A DNA stretch of 64,000 nt from Hsuehochloa calcarea (taxonomy: Eukaryota > Streptophyta > Magnoliopsida > Poales > Poaceae): positions 62,001 through 126,000 of the forward strand of contig JAYEVG010000111.1 in assembly GCA_036346395.1 (NCBI GenBank), read 5' to 3'. This document shows positions 1 to 13,400 of the stretch, piece after piece. Each line of letters begins with the position of its first letter. Positions within the stretch are counted from its first letter, which is position 1. The notes beneath the pieces were generated by a model, which made no database searches, had not been told where the DNA came from, and saw only the letters and a program-made list of their open reading frames with translations. The translations under genes and the position numbers were made by a program.

Positions 1-1618
1 GCTATTTTGTGTTAAATTATGGTTAGAATCCTATAGTTGCATAATATGTAGGAATTGATTATCCTTTACTACAATGAGCCTAGGTTATTTGCTGGGATTG
101 GAGTTCGATGGATGAGCTCTTGTTACTTAGTAGATTGCGAATTGTAATTGCTTAGAAATGCTTAGTTTCGGTAGTAATAGGCGATCATCGATTTTAGTCG
201 ATGATCTTGATCACACATTTATTTATTATTCCATTATGCCTAGCACTTGTGCTTTGTTACTTTGTAAAGTCAAAAACTGAAAATAAAATTGTTTTAGACT
301 TGGGCACAATGGTATGTTGGTGTGATCTGTTGGTGTGAATGGAATGGTGCCTAGGTCATCAAGGACCGAGTTACTTGTGTCACTAAGCCAAGCGCTTATG
401 CGTGCTAACCACGCGAGAGGGATATGGGACCTCTCTTGACTTAGTACTTTGGCGTGTGTTATCTCCGAGTCGCAGGAGGGGGTTGTGTGTGTTGTGTGAA
501 AAAGGATATGTGTTCTTGTGTTGGGTGTGCGGTGGTGGAGATTCCGGGTAGGCTCTCCACCTCGAGGAGCATTGTAGTTGTCCAAGGCTTTACCTGCGAC
601 GGGTAGTTGACCGAGGCTTTACAATGACTCCGACACAACGTATGGGTTTCTATCCATACGGGCGGCTCGTAGTTAATTCACAATATTGGAAATGTCTCGT
701 AGGACTTACTGCTTAGGCATACCAAAGGAAGTATGCTAATCTAGTGGCAAAAGGCGATGCAGCGTGTGGGTACATTGGTACACCCTGCAGGTATAAAACT
801 ATTCGAATAGCCTCGCCCTAGGTTATGGACATGCTTGGTAAGGTCGTGCAAGAACTAGACTACAACCTTTTAAAATTAAAATTTTGACATGGTTGGTATG
901 AATGGGTAATTCATGCTATTGTTGTGGTGACTAATGGGTTAGTCACTTCCAGGATTGTTGTTGTCTATTTACTGTTATTATTTTTGTTCTTTCGGTTATT
1001 TGAACATTAAGAACAGATTTGTTAAATTGCTTTCAATCTATTACATTATTGCAAATGGAAACTTGCTTTATGCTAAAATGAAACATCTGACCTCCACTTC
1101 AATAAGCTTGCATGTAGTATATGTCAGTGTTTGTTATTGCACATATAAGTCTTATGAGTACATTCAAAGTACTCACCGGCTTTTGCCTACGCTTTTGTTT
1201 GTAGGGAAGAAGGTGAGCCCCAAGGGCCTCACTTTTGTGAAATGTGCTGTGGATTCGACGACTAGCTTGGCGGTCCGGTCGGTTGCCTTGTGGGTTAAAG
1301 GCACACTGATTGGCTCTTTTGTTTTATAGCCATCTTATGGCACTTTTGCTTCCGCTGTTCAAATTCTATATGTATATGTCATTTGGCCGGTCGGCCTCTC
1401 TTTTGTAATAACTATCCTTAATTATGTTATCTTCTGTTTGGTTGTTTTTGCTTCGGTTCTATGTGAATGAATGGAATTGATGCATGAACTTTGTAAGGAG
1501 GTGTGTATACTGCATTTCTGGGAAGTATACATGTCTCGAGTCTCGGATTATCTGATTTGTGATGCTAGGGCCAAGTGGATGGTTAAGCATTACAAGCCCG
1601 ATAAACCGGGGTCTCACA
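1..1618 (+). mobile_element. LTR of a Tekay/Del-type Ty3-gypsy element
   Basis: This stretch is read as the 5' LTR of the element whose gag follows at 2499. It ends in a CA dinucleotide (...gtctcaca), and five bases later comes a tRNA-iMet-type primer binding site. The text around 1150-1180 (a run of the kind 'acattcaaagtactcacc') and the 'gtgagccccaagg' block near 1212 resemble LTRs of grass Tekay/Del elements. That resemblance is recalled, not searched. The LTR's left end is not resolved and may lie before base 1, so the length is at least 1.6 kb. The small open frames here (for example 955-1329) have no domain and are treated as chance. Confidence 0.6.
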
Positions 1619-1623
1619 AGGTT

Positions 1624-1635
1624 TGGTATCAGGGC
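1624..1635 (+). promoter_or_regulatory. tRNA primer binding site (iMet type, one mismatch)
   Basis: TGGTATCAGGGC, one base different from the plant consensus TGGTATCAGAGC that pairs with the 3' end of initiator tRNA-Met. It sits just after the LTR end and ahead of gag, the expected place for priming minus-strand DNA synthesis. Confidence 0.8.
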
Positions 1636-2498
1636 CATACTGACCGTAGTAACCCAAGTTGGTCGTCTTTAGGATATTTTGGAAAATTTAATTTCAAAAT
1701 ATCAAAAGATTTTTGAAAGCTTAAGGAATTATCAGATTTTACTCCTTACCTATCTTAGCTTTCTCCTCTCATCTTACTCTAATTTGAGTTAAAAATTGAT
1801 TTCCTCTCCTTCCTTTAAAGATAGTTGTTATCGTTTAAATGGGTTTCGGAACCACCGAGTTTGGCAAATTGAAGTGCTTAGGGTTTTGAAGTTTCGGATG
1901 AAAATTTGGCTAGAGGCTTGGATGCGAATCTCGACAAAGACACCTCAATTTCCAGACAGCGAGCTCAATAGTTTCTGATCGAACCACTGAGCTTGGCAAA
2001 TTGAAGTGTGCCAGATTTTGAAGTTTCTAGAATGGAAGACTTCGGCTGGGAGCTTGGAAGCAAAATCACTACAGCAACCTCAATTTCCGGACATCAAGCT
2101 CGATGGTTTCTAATGGGGTAGAAAATGAGAGTTTAATCAACTAAAACTTGTGGGAATTGAAGGGTAAGACGTGATATTAGTTAGCTATGTATCTAACACT
2201 ATTTTCGTTGATGTAACCTTGCTCTTTAGTGGTATTAGATCTGACGTTATATTCTGATTTTTTTTTATTTTCTCAATCAATTACTCGTTCATTCAATACG
2301 GGTTAGTTGTATTGGGAAGTTGAGCTTTGGTTGGTAATCCGTTATCGTTTTTGAGTCTTTTATAAGCATGTTCAAGTTTGTACACTCGTTGTCTTTGGCT
2401 TTCGATTAGGGGGTATTCCATTTCCCTAGTCATTAGCTTTTTGCTTCATTTCGGCTTTGTTTTCGAGTCTAGTTTTTAACCCAAGTTTCTTGTAACAG
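1636..2498 (+). other. Untranslated leader with a two-copy internal repeat
   Basis: Non-coding leader between primer site and gag. It contains an imperfect direct duplication with a period of ~132-135 bases. One copy starts at 1851 and the next at 1983; both share 'ttggcaaattgaagtg' and, further on, 'cctcaatttcc' (about 1943 and 2078). The rest is AT-rich and I see no gene in it. Confidence 0.55.
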
Positions 2499-3246
2499 AT
2501 GGCGGGACCACCAGTAGCGCCAAGGCGCCACCGTCCGACGAGGATCTTCCTCCTCCTCCGACCATGGCCGAGGTCCTTCTTCGATCGAGCGCAACCGCAG
2601 AGGATGGAGGGTTCTTACGACGCCATCGCGCAACACTTCCGCCCTTACCGGTGCTTCGGGATCCGGGCAAGGGAGTGGACACCAGCAGCATGGGGGACTT
2701 GCAGAGTTTCTTCGCACCCAGCCCCCCACGTTCTCCAGGTCTGAGGACCCGCTTGACGCAGACGACTGGCTTCGTCTGGTTGAGCGGAAGCTTCGCATAG
2801 CGCAGTGCCAGGAGCACGAGAAGGCGCTGTTCGCATCGCACCAGCTGGAGGGTGCAGCCTTGTCTTGGTGGGAGAGCTTTCTCGCCATGCAGCCTGACGG
2901 CCACACCGTCACCTGGGAGGAGTTCCGCACTGCCTTCCGTCGGAGTCACATTCCTTCCGGCCTGATGAGGCTGAAGAAGAAGGAGTTCTTGTCGCTCAGA
3001 CAAGGGCGTTTCACAGTTACGGAGTACCTGTACGAGTTTAACCATTTGGCTCGTTATGCTCTGGAGGAGGTGGCCATTGATGAGGCCAAGCAAGAAAAGT
3101 TCAAGGATGGTTTGTCTGAGGAGCTTCAGGACAAGCTATCCATCGTCGACTTCCCGGATTTCCAGGCCTTGGTGGACAAAGCCATTGTCGCCGAGCACTC
3201 AGGGAGAGCGCTTGTGGATTCCCGTAAGCGTAAGTGGGAGGCCCAT
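2499..3246 (+). pseudogene. Truncated, frameshifted gag of a Tekay/Del-type retrotransposon
   Basis: Gag forms the retroelement's capsid-like particle. From about 2692 one frame reads a recognisable Retrotrans_gag domain: PPTFSRSEDPLDADDWLR, then HQLEGAALSWWESF, TWEEFRTAFRRSHIPSG, LSLRQGRFTVTEYLYEF, LVDKAIVAEHSGRAL. This is the motif order of grass Tekay/Del Gag. The N-terminal part is scattered over three frames: ATG at 2499 in one, MAEVLL at 2564 in another, and a stop at 2515 in the gag frame. Several frameshifts are therefore present. The domain breaks off at about residue W-E-A-H-K where the 145-bp satellite begins. The CCHC knuckle and all of pol are missing, so it cannot be functional. 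The clade name is from motif recall. Confidence 0.85.
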
Positions 3247-6200
3247 AAGTCCATTGTGGGTGTTTGGTATGAGTTTTCTTTCCGTGCCTCGACTTCACAA
3301 AATGGAGCTGATGGTACCCGTCGTTCCTGAAAGTTTCACAACAGCTTGGAACGATTCTAGATGCACTCCGAAATGAGGGAGGGCACTATAGAAGTCCATT
3401 GTGGGTGTTTGGTATGAGTTTTCTTTCCGTGCCTCGACTTCACAAAATGGAGCTGATGGTACCCGTCGTTCCTGAAAATTTCACACCGGCTCGGAACGAT
3501 TTCAGATGCACTCCGAAATGAGGGAGGGCACTCTACATGTCCATTATGAGTGTTTGGTATGTGTTTTCTTTCCGTGCCTCGACTTCACAAAATGGAGTCG
3601 ATGGTACCGTCTGTTCTGAAAGTTTCACACACGGCTCGGAACGATTCTAGATGCACTCGAAATGAGGAGGGCACTATAGAAGTCCATTGTGGGTGTTTGG
3701 TATGAGTTTTCTTCCGTGCCTCGACTTCACAAAATGGAGTGATGGTACCCGCTGCGTTCTGAAAATTTCACACCGGCTCGGAACGATTCCAGATGCACTC
3801 CGAAATGAGGGAGGGCACTATAGAAGTCCATTGTGTGTGTTTGGTATGGGTTTTCTTTCCATGCCTTGACTTCACAAAATGCAGCTGATGGTACCCGTCG
3901 TTCCAGAAAGTTTCACACCGGCTCAGAACTATTCCAGATGCACGCCGAAATGAGGGAGGGCACTCTACATGTCCATTATGAGTGTTTGGTATGGGTTTTC
4001 TTTCCGTGCCTCGACTTCACAAAATGGAGCTGATGGTACCCGTCGTTCCTGAAAGTTTCACAACGGCTCGGAACGATTCTAGATGCACTCCGAAATGAGG
4101 GAGGGCAGTGTAGAAGTCCATTGTGTGTGTTTGGTATGTGTTTTCCTTCCGTGCCTCGAGTTCACAAAATGCAGTTGATGGTACCCGTCGTTCCGGAAAG
4201 TTTCACACCGGCTCATAACTATTCCAGATGCACGCCGAAATGAGGGAGGGCACTCTACATGTCCATTATGGGTGTTGGTATGGGTTTTCTTTCCGTGCCT
4301 CGACTTCACAAAATGGAGCTGATGGTACCCGTCGTTACTGAATGTTTCACACCGGCTCGGAACGACTCCAGATGCACGCCGAAATTAGGGAGGGCACTCT
4401 AGAAGTCTATTATGGGTGTTTGGTACAGATTTTCTTTCCTGCCTCGACTTCACAAAATGCAGCTGATGGTAGCCGTCGTTCCAGAAAGTTTCACACCAGC
4501 TCGGAACGATTCCAGATGCACTCCGATATGAGGGAGGGCAATATAGAAGTCCATTTTGGGTGTTTGGTACGTGTTTTCTTCCCATGCCTCGACTTTACAA
4601 AATGCAGCTAATGGTACACCGGCTAATGGTACACTATAGAAGTCCATTGTGGGTGTTTGGTATGTGTTTTCTTCCCGTGCCCCGACTTCACAAAATGCAG
4701 TAAATGGTATCCGTCGTTCCTGAAAGTTTTACACCGGCTCGGAACTATTCCAGATGCACACCGAAATGAGCGAGGGCACTCTAGAAGTCCATTGTGGGTG
4801 TTTGGTATGGGTTTTCTTTCCGTGCCTCGACTTCACAAAATGGAGCTGATGGTACCGTCGTTCCTGAAAATTTCACACCGGCTCGGAACGATTCTAGATG
4901 CACTCCGAAATGAGGGAGGGCAGTATAGAAGTCCATTGTGGGTGTTTGGTATGAGTTTTTTTTTTCCGTGCCTCGACTTCACAAAATGCAGCTGATGGTA
5001 CCCGTCGTTCATGAAAGTTTCACACCGGCTCAGATCGATTCCAGATGCACTCCGATATGAGGGAGGGCACTATTGATGTCCATCGTGGGTGTTTGGTATG
5101 CTTTTTCTTTCCGTGCCTCGACTTCAAAAAATGCAGCTGATGGTACCCGTCGTTCCTGAAAGTTTCACAGCGGCTCGGAACGATTAAAGATGCACGCCGA
5201 AATGAGGGAGGGCGCTATAGAGGTCCATTGTGGGAGTTTGGTATGGGTTTTCTTTCCGTGCCTCGACTTCACAAAATGCATGGTACCCGTCGTTCCTGAA
5301 TGTTTCACACCGGCTCGGAACGACTCCGGATGCACTTGAAATTAGGAGGGCTCTCTAGAAGTCCATTACGGGTGTTTGGTACGGGTTTTCCTTCGTGCCT
5401 CGACTTCACAAAATGCAGCTGATGGTAGCCGTCGTTCTCGAAAGTTTCACGCCACTGAACGATTCGGATGCGCTCCGACATGAGGGAGGGCAATATAGAA
5501 GTCCATTGTGGGTGTTTGGTATGTGTTTTCTTTCCGTGCCTCGACTTCACAAAATGCAGCTGATGGTACCCGTCGTTCCAGAAAGTTTCACACCGGCTCG
5601 GAACGATTCCAGATGCACAACGAAATGAGGGAGCAGGGCACTCTCCATTATGGTTATTTGGTATGTGTTTTCTTCCCGTGCCTCGACTTCACAAAATGCA
5701 GCTAATGGTACACCAGCTAATGGTACACTATAGAAGTCCATTGTGGGTGTTTGGTATGGGTTTTCTTTCCGTGCCTCGACTTCACAAAATGCAGCTGATG
5801 GTACCCGTCGTTCCTGAAAGTTTCACAGCGGCTCGGAATGGTTAAAGATGCACGCCGAAATGAGGGAGGGCACTATAGAAGTCCATTGTGGGTGTTTGGT
5901 ATGTGTTTTCTTCCCGTGCCTCGACTTCACAAAATGCAAACAAATGGTACCGCTGCCTCGAAAGTTTTACACCGCTCGGAACTATTCCAGATGCACACCA
6001 AATGAGCGAGGCACTCTAGAAGTCCATTGTGGGTGTTTGGTATGGGTTTTCTTTCCGTGCCTCGACTTCACAAAATGGAGCTGATGGTACCCGTCGTTCC
6101 TGAAAATTTCACACCTGCTCGCAACGATTCTAGATGCACTCCGAAATGAGGGAGGGCACTATAGAAGTACATTGTGGGTGTTTGGTATGAGTTTTTTTTT

Positions 6201-9200
6201 CCGTGCCTCGACTTCACAAAATGCAGCTGATGGTACCCGTCGTTCATGAAAGTTTCACACCGGCTCAGAACATTCCAGATGCACTCCGATATGAGGGAGG
6301 GCACTATAGAAGTCCATCGTGGGTGTTTGGTATGCTTTTTCTTTCCGTGCCTCGACTTCACAAAATGCAGCTGATGGTACCCGTCGTTCCTGAAAGTTTC
6401 ACAGCGGCTCGGAATGATTAAAGATGCACGCCGAAATGAGGGAGGGCGCTATAGAGGTCTATTGTGGGAGTTTGGTATGGGTTTTCTTTCCGTGCCTCGA
6501 CTTCACAAAATGCATGATACCCGTCGTTCCTGAATGTTTCACACCGGCTCAGAACGACTCCAGATGCACGCCAAAATTAGGGAGGGCACTCTAGAAGTCC
6601 ATTACGGGTGTTTGGTACGGGTTTTCTTTCGTGCCTCGACTTCACAAAATGCAGCTGATGGTAGCCGTCGTTCCTGAAAGGTTCACACCAGCTCGGAACG
6701 ATTCCAGATGCACTCCGACATGAGGGAGGGCAATATAGAAGTTCATTGTGGGTGTTTGGTATGTGTTTTCTTTCCGTGCCTCGACTTCACAAAATGCAGC
6801 AGATGGTACCCGTCGTTCCAGAAAGTTTCACACCGGCTCGGAACGATTCCAGATGCACAACGAAATGAGGGAGGTGGGCACTCTCCATTATGGTTATTTG
6901 GTATGTGTTTTCTTCCCGTGCCTCGACTTCACAAAATGCAACTAATGGTACACCAGCTAATGGTACACTATAGAAGTCCATTGTGGGTGTTTTGTATGGG
7001 TTTTCTTTCCGAGCCTCGACTTCACAAAATGCGGTGATGGTACCGTCGTTCTGAAAATTTCACACCGCTCTGAACGATTCTAGATGCACTCAAATGAGGA
7101 GGGCACTATAGAAGTCCATTGTGGGTGTTTGATATGTGTTTTCTTCCGTGCCTCGACTTCACAAAATGCAAGAAATGGTACCCGTCTGTTCTCGAAAGTT
7201 TCACACCGACTGAACTATTCGGATGCACACCAAATAAGCGAGGCACTCTAGAAGTCCATTGTGGGTGTTTGGTATGGGTTTTCTTCCGTGACTCGACTTC
7301 ACAAAATGGAGCTGATGGTACCCGTCGTTCCTGAAAATTTCACACCGGCTCGGAACGATTCTAGATGCACTCCCAAATGAGGAGGGCACTATTGAAGTCC
7401 ATTGTGGGTGTTTGGTATGAGTTTTTTTTTCGTGCCTCGACTTCACAAAATGCAGCTAATGGTACCCGTCGTTCATGAAAGTTTCACACCAGCTCAGAAC
7501 GATTCCAGATGCACTCCGATATGAGGGAGGGCACTATAGAAGTCCATCGTGGGTGTTTGGTATGCTTTTTCTTTCCGTGCCTCGACTTCACAAAATGCGG
7601 TGATGGTACCGCTCGTTCTGAAAGTTTCACAATGCTCGGAATGGTTAAGATGATGCACTTGAAATGAGGAGGGCACTATAGAAGTCCATCGTGGGTGTTT
7701 GGTATGGGTTTTCTTTCCGTGCCTCGACTTCACAAAATGCATGGTACCCGTCGTTCCTGAATGTTTCACACCGGCTCAGAACGACTCCAGATGCACGCCG
7801 AAATTAGGGAGGGCACTCTAGAAGTCCATTACGTGTGTTTGGTACGGGTTTTGTTTCGTGTCTCGACTTCACAAAATGCAGCTGATGGTAGCCGTCGTTC
7901 CTGAAAGTTTCACACCAGCTCGGAACGATTCCAGATGCACTACGACGTGAGGGAGGGCTATATAGAAGTCCATTGTGGGTGTTTGGTATGTGTTTTCTTT
8001 CCGTGCCTCGACTTCACAAAATGCAGCTGATGGTACCCGTCGTTCCAGAAAGTTTCACACCGGCTCAGAACGATTCCAGATGCACAACGAAATGAGGGAG
8101 GAGGGCACTCTCCATTATGGTTATTTGGTATGTGTTTTCTTCCCGTGCCTCGACTTCACAAAATGCAGCTAATGGTACACCAGCTAATGGTACACTATAG
8201 AAGTCCATTGTGGGTGTTTGGTATGGGTTTTCTTTCCGTGCCTCGACTTCACAAAATGCAGCCGATGGTACCCGTCGTTCCTGAAAATTTCACACCGGCT
8301 CGGAACGATTCTAGATGCACTCCGAAATGAGGGAGGGCACTATAGAAGTCCATTGTGGCTGTTTGGTATGTGTTTTCTTCCCGTGCCTCGACTTCACAAA
8401 ATGCAGCTAATGGTACCCGTCGTTCCTGAAAGTTTCACACCGGCTCGGAACTATTCCAGATGCACACCGAAATGAGCGAGTGCACTCTAGATGTCCATTA
8501 TGGGTGTTTGGTATGGGTTTTCTTTCTGTGCCTCGACTTCACAAAATGGAGATGATTGTACCCGTCGTTCCTGAAAATTTCACACCGGCTCGGAACGATT
8601 CTAGAAGCACTCCGAAATGAGGGAGGGCACTATAGAAGTCCATTGAGGGTGTTTGGTATGGGTTTTCTTTCCGTGCCTCGACATCACAAAATGCAGCTGA
8701 TGGTACCCGTCGTTCATGAAAGTTTCACACCGGCTCAAAACGATTCCAGATGCACTCCGATATGAGGGAGGGCACTATAGAAGTCCATCGTGGGTGTTTG
8801 GTATGGGTTTTCTTTCCGTGTCTCGACTTAACAAAATGCAGCTGATGGTAGCCGTCGTTCGTAAAGTTTCACACCACTCGTAACTGTTCGGATGCACAAC
8901 GATATGAGGGAGGGCAATATAGAAGTCCATTGTGGGTGTTTGGTATGGGTTTTCTTTCCATGCCTCGACTTCACAAAATACAGCTGATGGTACCCATCGT
9001 TCCAGAAAGTTTCACACTGGCTCGGAACGATTGCAGATGCACAACGAAATGAGGGAGGAGGGCACTCTCCACTATGGGTATTTGGTATGTGTTTTCTTCC
9101 CGTGCCTCGGCTTCACAAAATGCAGCTAAGGGTACACCAGCTAATGGTACACTATAGAAGTCCATTGTGGGTGTTTGGTATGGGTTTTCTTTCCGTGCCT

Positions 9201-10440
9201 CGACTTCACAAAATGCAGCTGATGGTACCCGTCATTCCTGAAAATTTCACACCGGCTCGGAACGATTCTAGATGCACTCCGAAATGAGGGAGGGCACTAT
9301 AGAAGTCCATTGTGGGTGTTTGGTATGTGTTTTCTTCCCGTGCCTCGACTTCACAAAATGTAGCTAATGGTACCCGTCGTTCCTGAAAGTTTCACACCGG
9401 CTCGGAACTATTCCAGATGCACACCGAAATGAGCGAGGGCACCTAGATGTCCATTATGGGTGTTTGGTATGTGTTTTCTTTCCGTGCCTCGACTTCACAA
9501 AATACATGGTACCCGTCGTTCCTGAAAGTTTCACACTGGCTCGGAACGACTCCAGATGCACATCGAAATGAGGGAGGGCACTCTAGAGGTCCATTATGGG
9601 TGTTTGGTACGGGTTTTCTTTCGTGCCTCGACTTCAAAAATGGAGCTGATGGTAGCCGCCGTTCCTGAAAGTTTCACTGCGGCTCGGAACGATTCCAGAT
9701 GCACTTCAAAATGAGGAGGGCACTAGAGAAGTCCATTGTGTGTGTTTGGTACAGTTTTCTTTACGTGCCTCGAGTACACAAAATGCGACTAATGGTACCG
9801 CTGCTCTCTGAAAGTTTCACAAATGCTCGGAACGATTCAAGATGCACGCCGATATGAGGGAGGGCACTATAGAAGTCCATTGTGGGTGTTTGGTATGGGT
9901 TTTCTTTCCGTGCCTCGACTTCACAAAATGCAGCTGATGGTACCCGCTGCTCGTGAAAGTTTCACACCGGCTTGAACGATTCCGGATGCACCAAATGAGA
10001 GAGGGCAATATAGAAGTCCATTGTGGGTGTTTGGTATGGGTTTTCTTTCCGTGCCTTGACTTCACAAAAGGCGGTGATGGTACCGTTGTTCCAAAGAAGC
10101 TTCACACGGATCGGAACGATTCCAAATGCACTCCGATATGTGGAGGGCACTATAGAAGTCCTTTGTGTGTGTTTGGTATGGGTTTTCTTTCGTGCATCGA
10201 CTTCACAAAATGGAGCCGATGGTACCGCTTATCCCGAAAGTTTCACACCACTGAACGATTCCGGATGCACTCCGAAATGAGGGAGGGCACTATAGAAGTC
10301 CATTGTGGGTGTTTGGTATGGGTTTTCTTTCCGTGCCTCGACTTCACAAAATGCAGCTGATGGTACCCGTCATTCCTGAAAGTTTCACACCGGCTCGGAA
10401 TTATTCCACATGCACTCCGATATGAGGGAGGGCACTATAG
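3247..10440. repeat. ~145-bp tandem satellite, type A block
   Basis: About 50 head-to-tail monomers. Starts of the landmark 'ccatt' fall at 3251, 3396, 3541, 3684, 3828, 3973, 4118 and 4263, i.e. a period of 143-145. The diagnostic type A text is 'gatggtacccgtcg' (contains GGTACC) with 'actatagaagtccattgtgg'. A truncated monomer reading 'aatggtacacc' twice recurs near 4610, 5704, 6944, 8171 and 9128, marking a higher-order unit of ~0.96-1.24 kb. A second marker, 'aaaatgcatggtaccc', recurs near 5273, 6510 and 7736. The many 60-135-residue open frames on both strands are the monomer read through in several phases, not genes. Confidence 0.95.
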
Positions 10441-13400
10441 AAGTCCATTGTGGGTGTTTGGTATGGGTTTTCTTCCCGTGCCTCGACTTCACAAAATGGA
10501 GCAGATGTTACCCGTCGTTCCTGAAAGTTTCACACCGGCTCGGAACGATTCCAGATGCACGTCGAAATGAGGGAGGGCACTCTAGAAGTCTATTATGGGT
10601 TTTCTTTTCGTGCCTCGACTTCACAAAATGGAGCAGATGTTACCCGTCGTTCCTAAAAGTTTCACACCGGCTCGGAACGATTCCAGATGCACACCAAAGT
10701 CAGGGTGGGCACTGAAGAAGTCTATTATGGGTGTTTGGTATGGGTTTTCCTTCCGTGCCTCGACTTCACAAAATGGAGCGGATGTTACCCATCGTTCCTA
10801 AAAGTTTTACACCGGCTCGGAACGATTCCAGATGCACGCGGAAATGAGGGAGGACACTCTAAAAGTCCATTATGGGTGTTTGGTTTGGGTTTTCTTTCTG
10901 TGCCTCGACTTGACAAAATGGAGCTATTTGTACCCGTTGTTCTGGAAAGTTTCACACCGGCTCGGAACGATACCAGATGCACGCCGAAATGAGGGAGGGC
11001 ACTCTAGAAGTCCATTATAGGTGTTTGGTATGGGTTTTCTTTCCGTTCCTCGACTTCACAAAATGGAGCAGATGTTACCCGTCGTTCCTGAAAGTTTCAC
11101 ACCGGCTCGGAACGATTCCAGATGCACGCCGAAAGGAGGGAGGACACTCTAGAAGACCAATATGGGTGTTTGGTTTGGGTTTTCTTTTCGTGCCTCGACT
11201 TCACAAAATGGAGCTGATACTACCCGTCGTTCCTGAAAGTTTCACAACGGCTCGGAACGATTCCAGATGCACGCCGAAATGAGGGAGGGCACTCTAGAAG
11301 TCCATTATGGGTGTTTGGTATGGGTTTCCCTTCCGTGCCTCGGCTTCACAAAATTGAGCAGATGTTACCCGTCGTTCCTGAAAGTTTCACACCGGCTCGG
11401 AACGATTCCAGATTCACGCCGAAAGGAGGGAGGGCACTCTTGAGCTCCAATATGGGTGTTTGGTTTGGGTTTTCTTTTCGTGCCTCGACTTCACAAAATG
11501 GAGCTGATGTTACCCGTCGTTCCTGAAAGTTTCACAACTGCTTGGAATCATTCCAGATGCACGCCGAAATGAGGGAGAGCACTCCAGAAGTCTATTATGG
11601 GTGTTTCTTATTGGTTTTCCTTCCGTGCCTCGACTTCACAAAATGGAGCTGATTTTGCCCATCGTTCCTGAAAGTTTCACACCGGCTCGGAACGATTCCA
11701 GATGCACGCGGAATTGAGGGAGGAGACTCTAGAAGTCCATTATGGGTGTTTGGTTTGGGTTTTCTTTCCGTTCTTCGACTTCACAAAATGGAGCTATTCG
11801 TACCCGTTGTTCTGGAAAGTTTCACACCGGCTCGGAACGATTCCAGATGCACGCCGAAATGAGGGAGGGCACTCACGAAGTCTATTATGGGTGTTTGGTA
11901 TGGGTTTTTTTCCGTGCCTCGACTTCACAAAATGGAGCAGATGTTACCCGTCGTTCCTGAAAGTTTCACAACGGCTCGGAACGATTCCAGATGCACGCCG
12001 AAATGAGGGAGGGCACTCTAGAAATCCATTATGGGTGTTTGGTATGGGTTTTCCTTCCGTGCCTCGACTTCATAAAATGGAGCAGATGTTACCTGTCGTT
12101 CCTGAAAGTTTCACACCGGCTCGGAAAGATTCCAGATGCACGCCGAAAGGAGGGAGGGCACTCTAGAAGTCCAATATGGGTGTTTCGTTTGGGTTTTCTT
12201 TTCGTGCCACGACTTCACAAAATGGAGCTGACGTTACCTGTCGTTCCTGAAAGTTTCACAACGGCTCGGAACCATTCCAGATGCACGCCGAAATGAGGGA
12301 GAGCACTCTAGAAGTCTATTATGGGTGTTTCGTATGGGTTTTCCTTCCATACCTCGACTTCACAAAATGGAGCTGATGTTACCCGTCGTTCCTGAAAGTT
12401 TCACACCAAAGCAAGGAACGATTCCATATGCACGCTTGAAATGAAGGAGGACACCATTGAAGTCCATTATGGGTGTTTGGTATGAGTTTTCTTTCCGTGC
12501 CTCGACTTCAAAAATGGAGCTGATGTTACCTGTTTCGCTCCGGCTCGGAACGATTCCAGATGCACTCCGAAATGAGGGAAGACACTCTAGAAGTCCATTA
12601 TGGGTGTTTGGTATGGGTTTTCCTTCCGTGCCTCAACTTCACAAAATGGAGGTGATGTTATCCGTCGTTCCAGAAAGTTTCACACCGACTCGTAACGATT
12701 CCAGATGCACGTCGAAATGAGGGAGGGCACTCTAGAACTCCATTATGGGTGTTTGGTATTGGTTTTCTTTCCGTGCCTCGACTTCACAAAATGGAGCTGA
12801 TGTTACCCGTCGTTCCTGAAAGTTTCACACCGGCTCGGAACGATTCCAGATGGATGCCGAAATGAGGGATGGCACTCTAGAAGTACATTATGGGTGTTTG
12901 GTTTGGGCTTTCTTTCCGTGCCTCTACTTGAAAAATGGAGCTGATATTACCCGTTGTTGCTGAAAGTTTCACACCAGCTTGGAACGATTACAGAATCACG
13001 CCGAAAGGTGGGAGGGCACTCTAGAAGTCCATTATGGGTGTTTGGTTTGGTTTTTCTTTCCGTGCCTCGACTTCACAAAATGGAGCTGATGTTAACCGTC
13101 GTTCCTGAAAGTTTCACAACGGCTCGGAACGATTCCAGATGCACGCCAAAATGAGGGAGGGCACTCTAAAAGTCCATTATGGGTGTTTGGTATGGGTTTC
13201 CCTTCCGTGCCTCGACTTCACAAAATGGAGCAGATGTTACCCGTCGTTCCTAAAAGTTTCACACCGGCTCGGAACGATTCCAAATGCACGCCGAAAGGAG
13301 GGAGGGCACTCTAGAAGTCCAATATGGCTGTTTGGTATGGGTTTTCTTTCCGTTCCTCGACTTCACAAAATGTAGCTGATGTTACCCGTCGTTGCTGAAA

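Noticed and set aside
226..585. 119-codon minus-strand frame
   Set aside because: It lies in an LTR, has no domain, and its composition (Thr/His-rich) suggests chance.
3247..10440. CRISPR-like array
   Set aside because: Repeats are contiguous without unique spacers, 145 bp long, and in a plant nuclear context.
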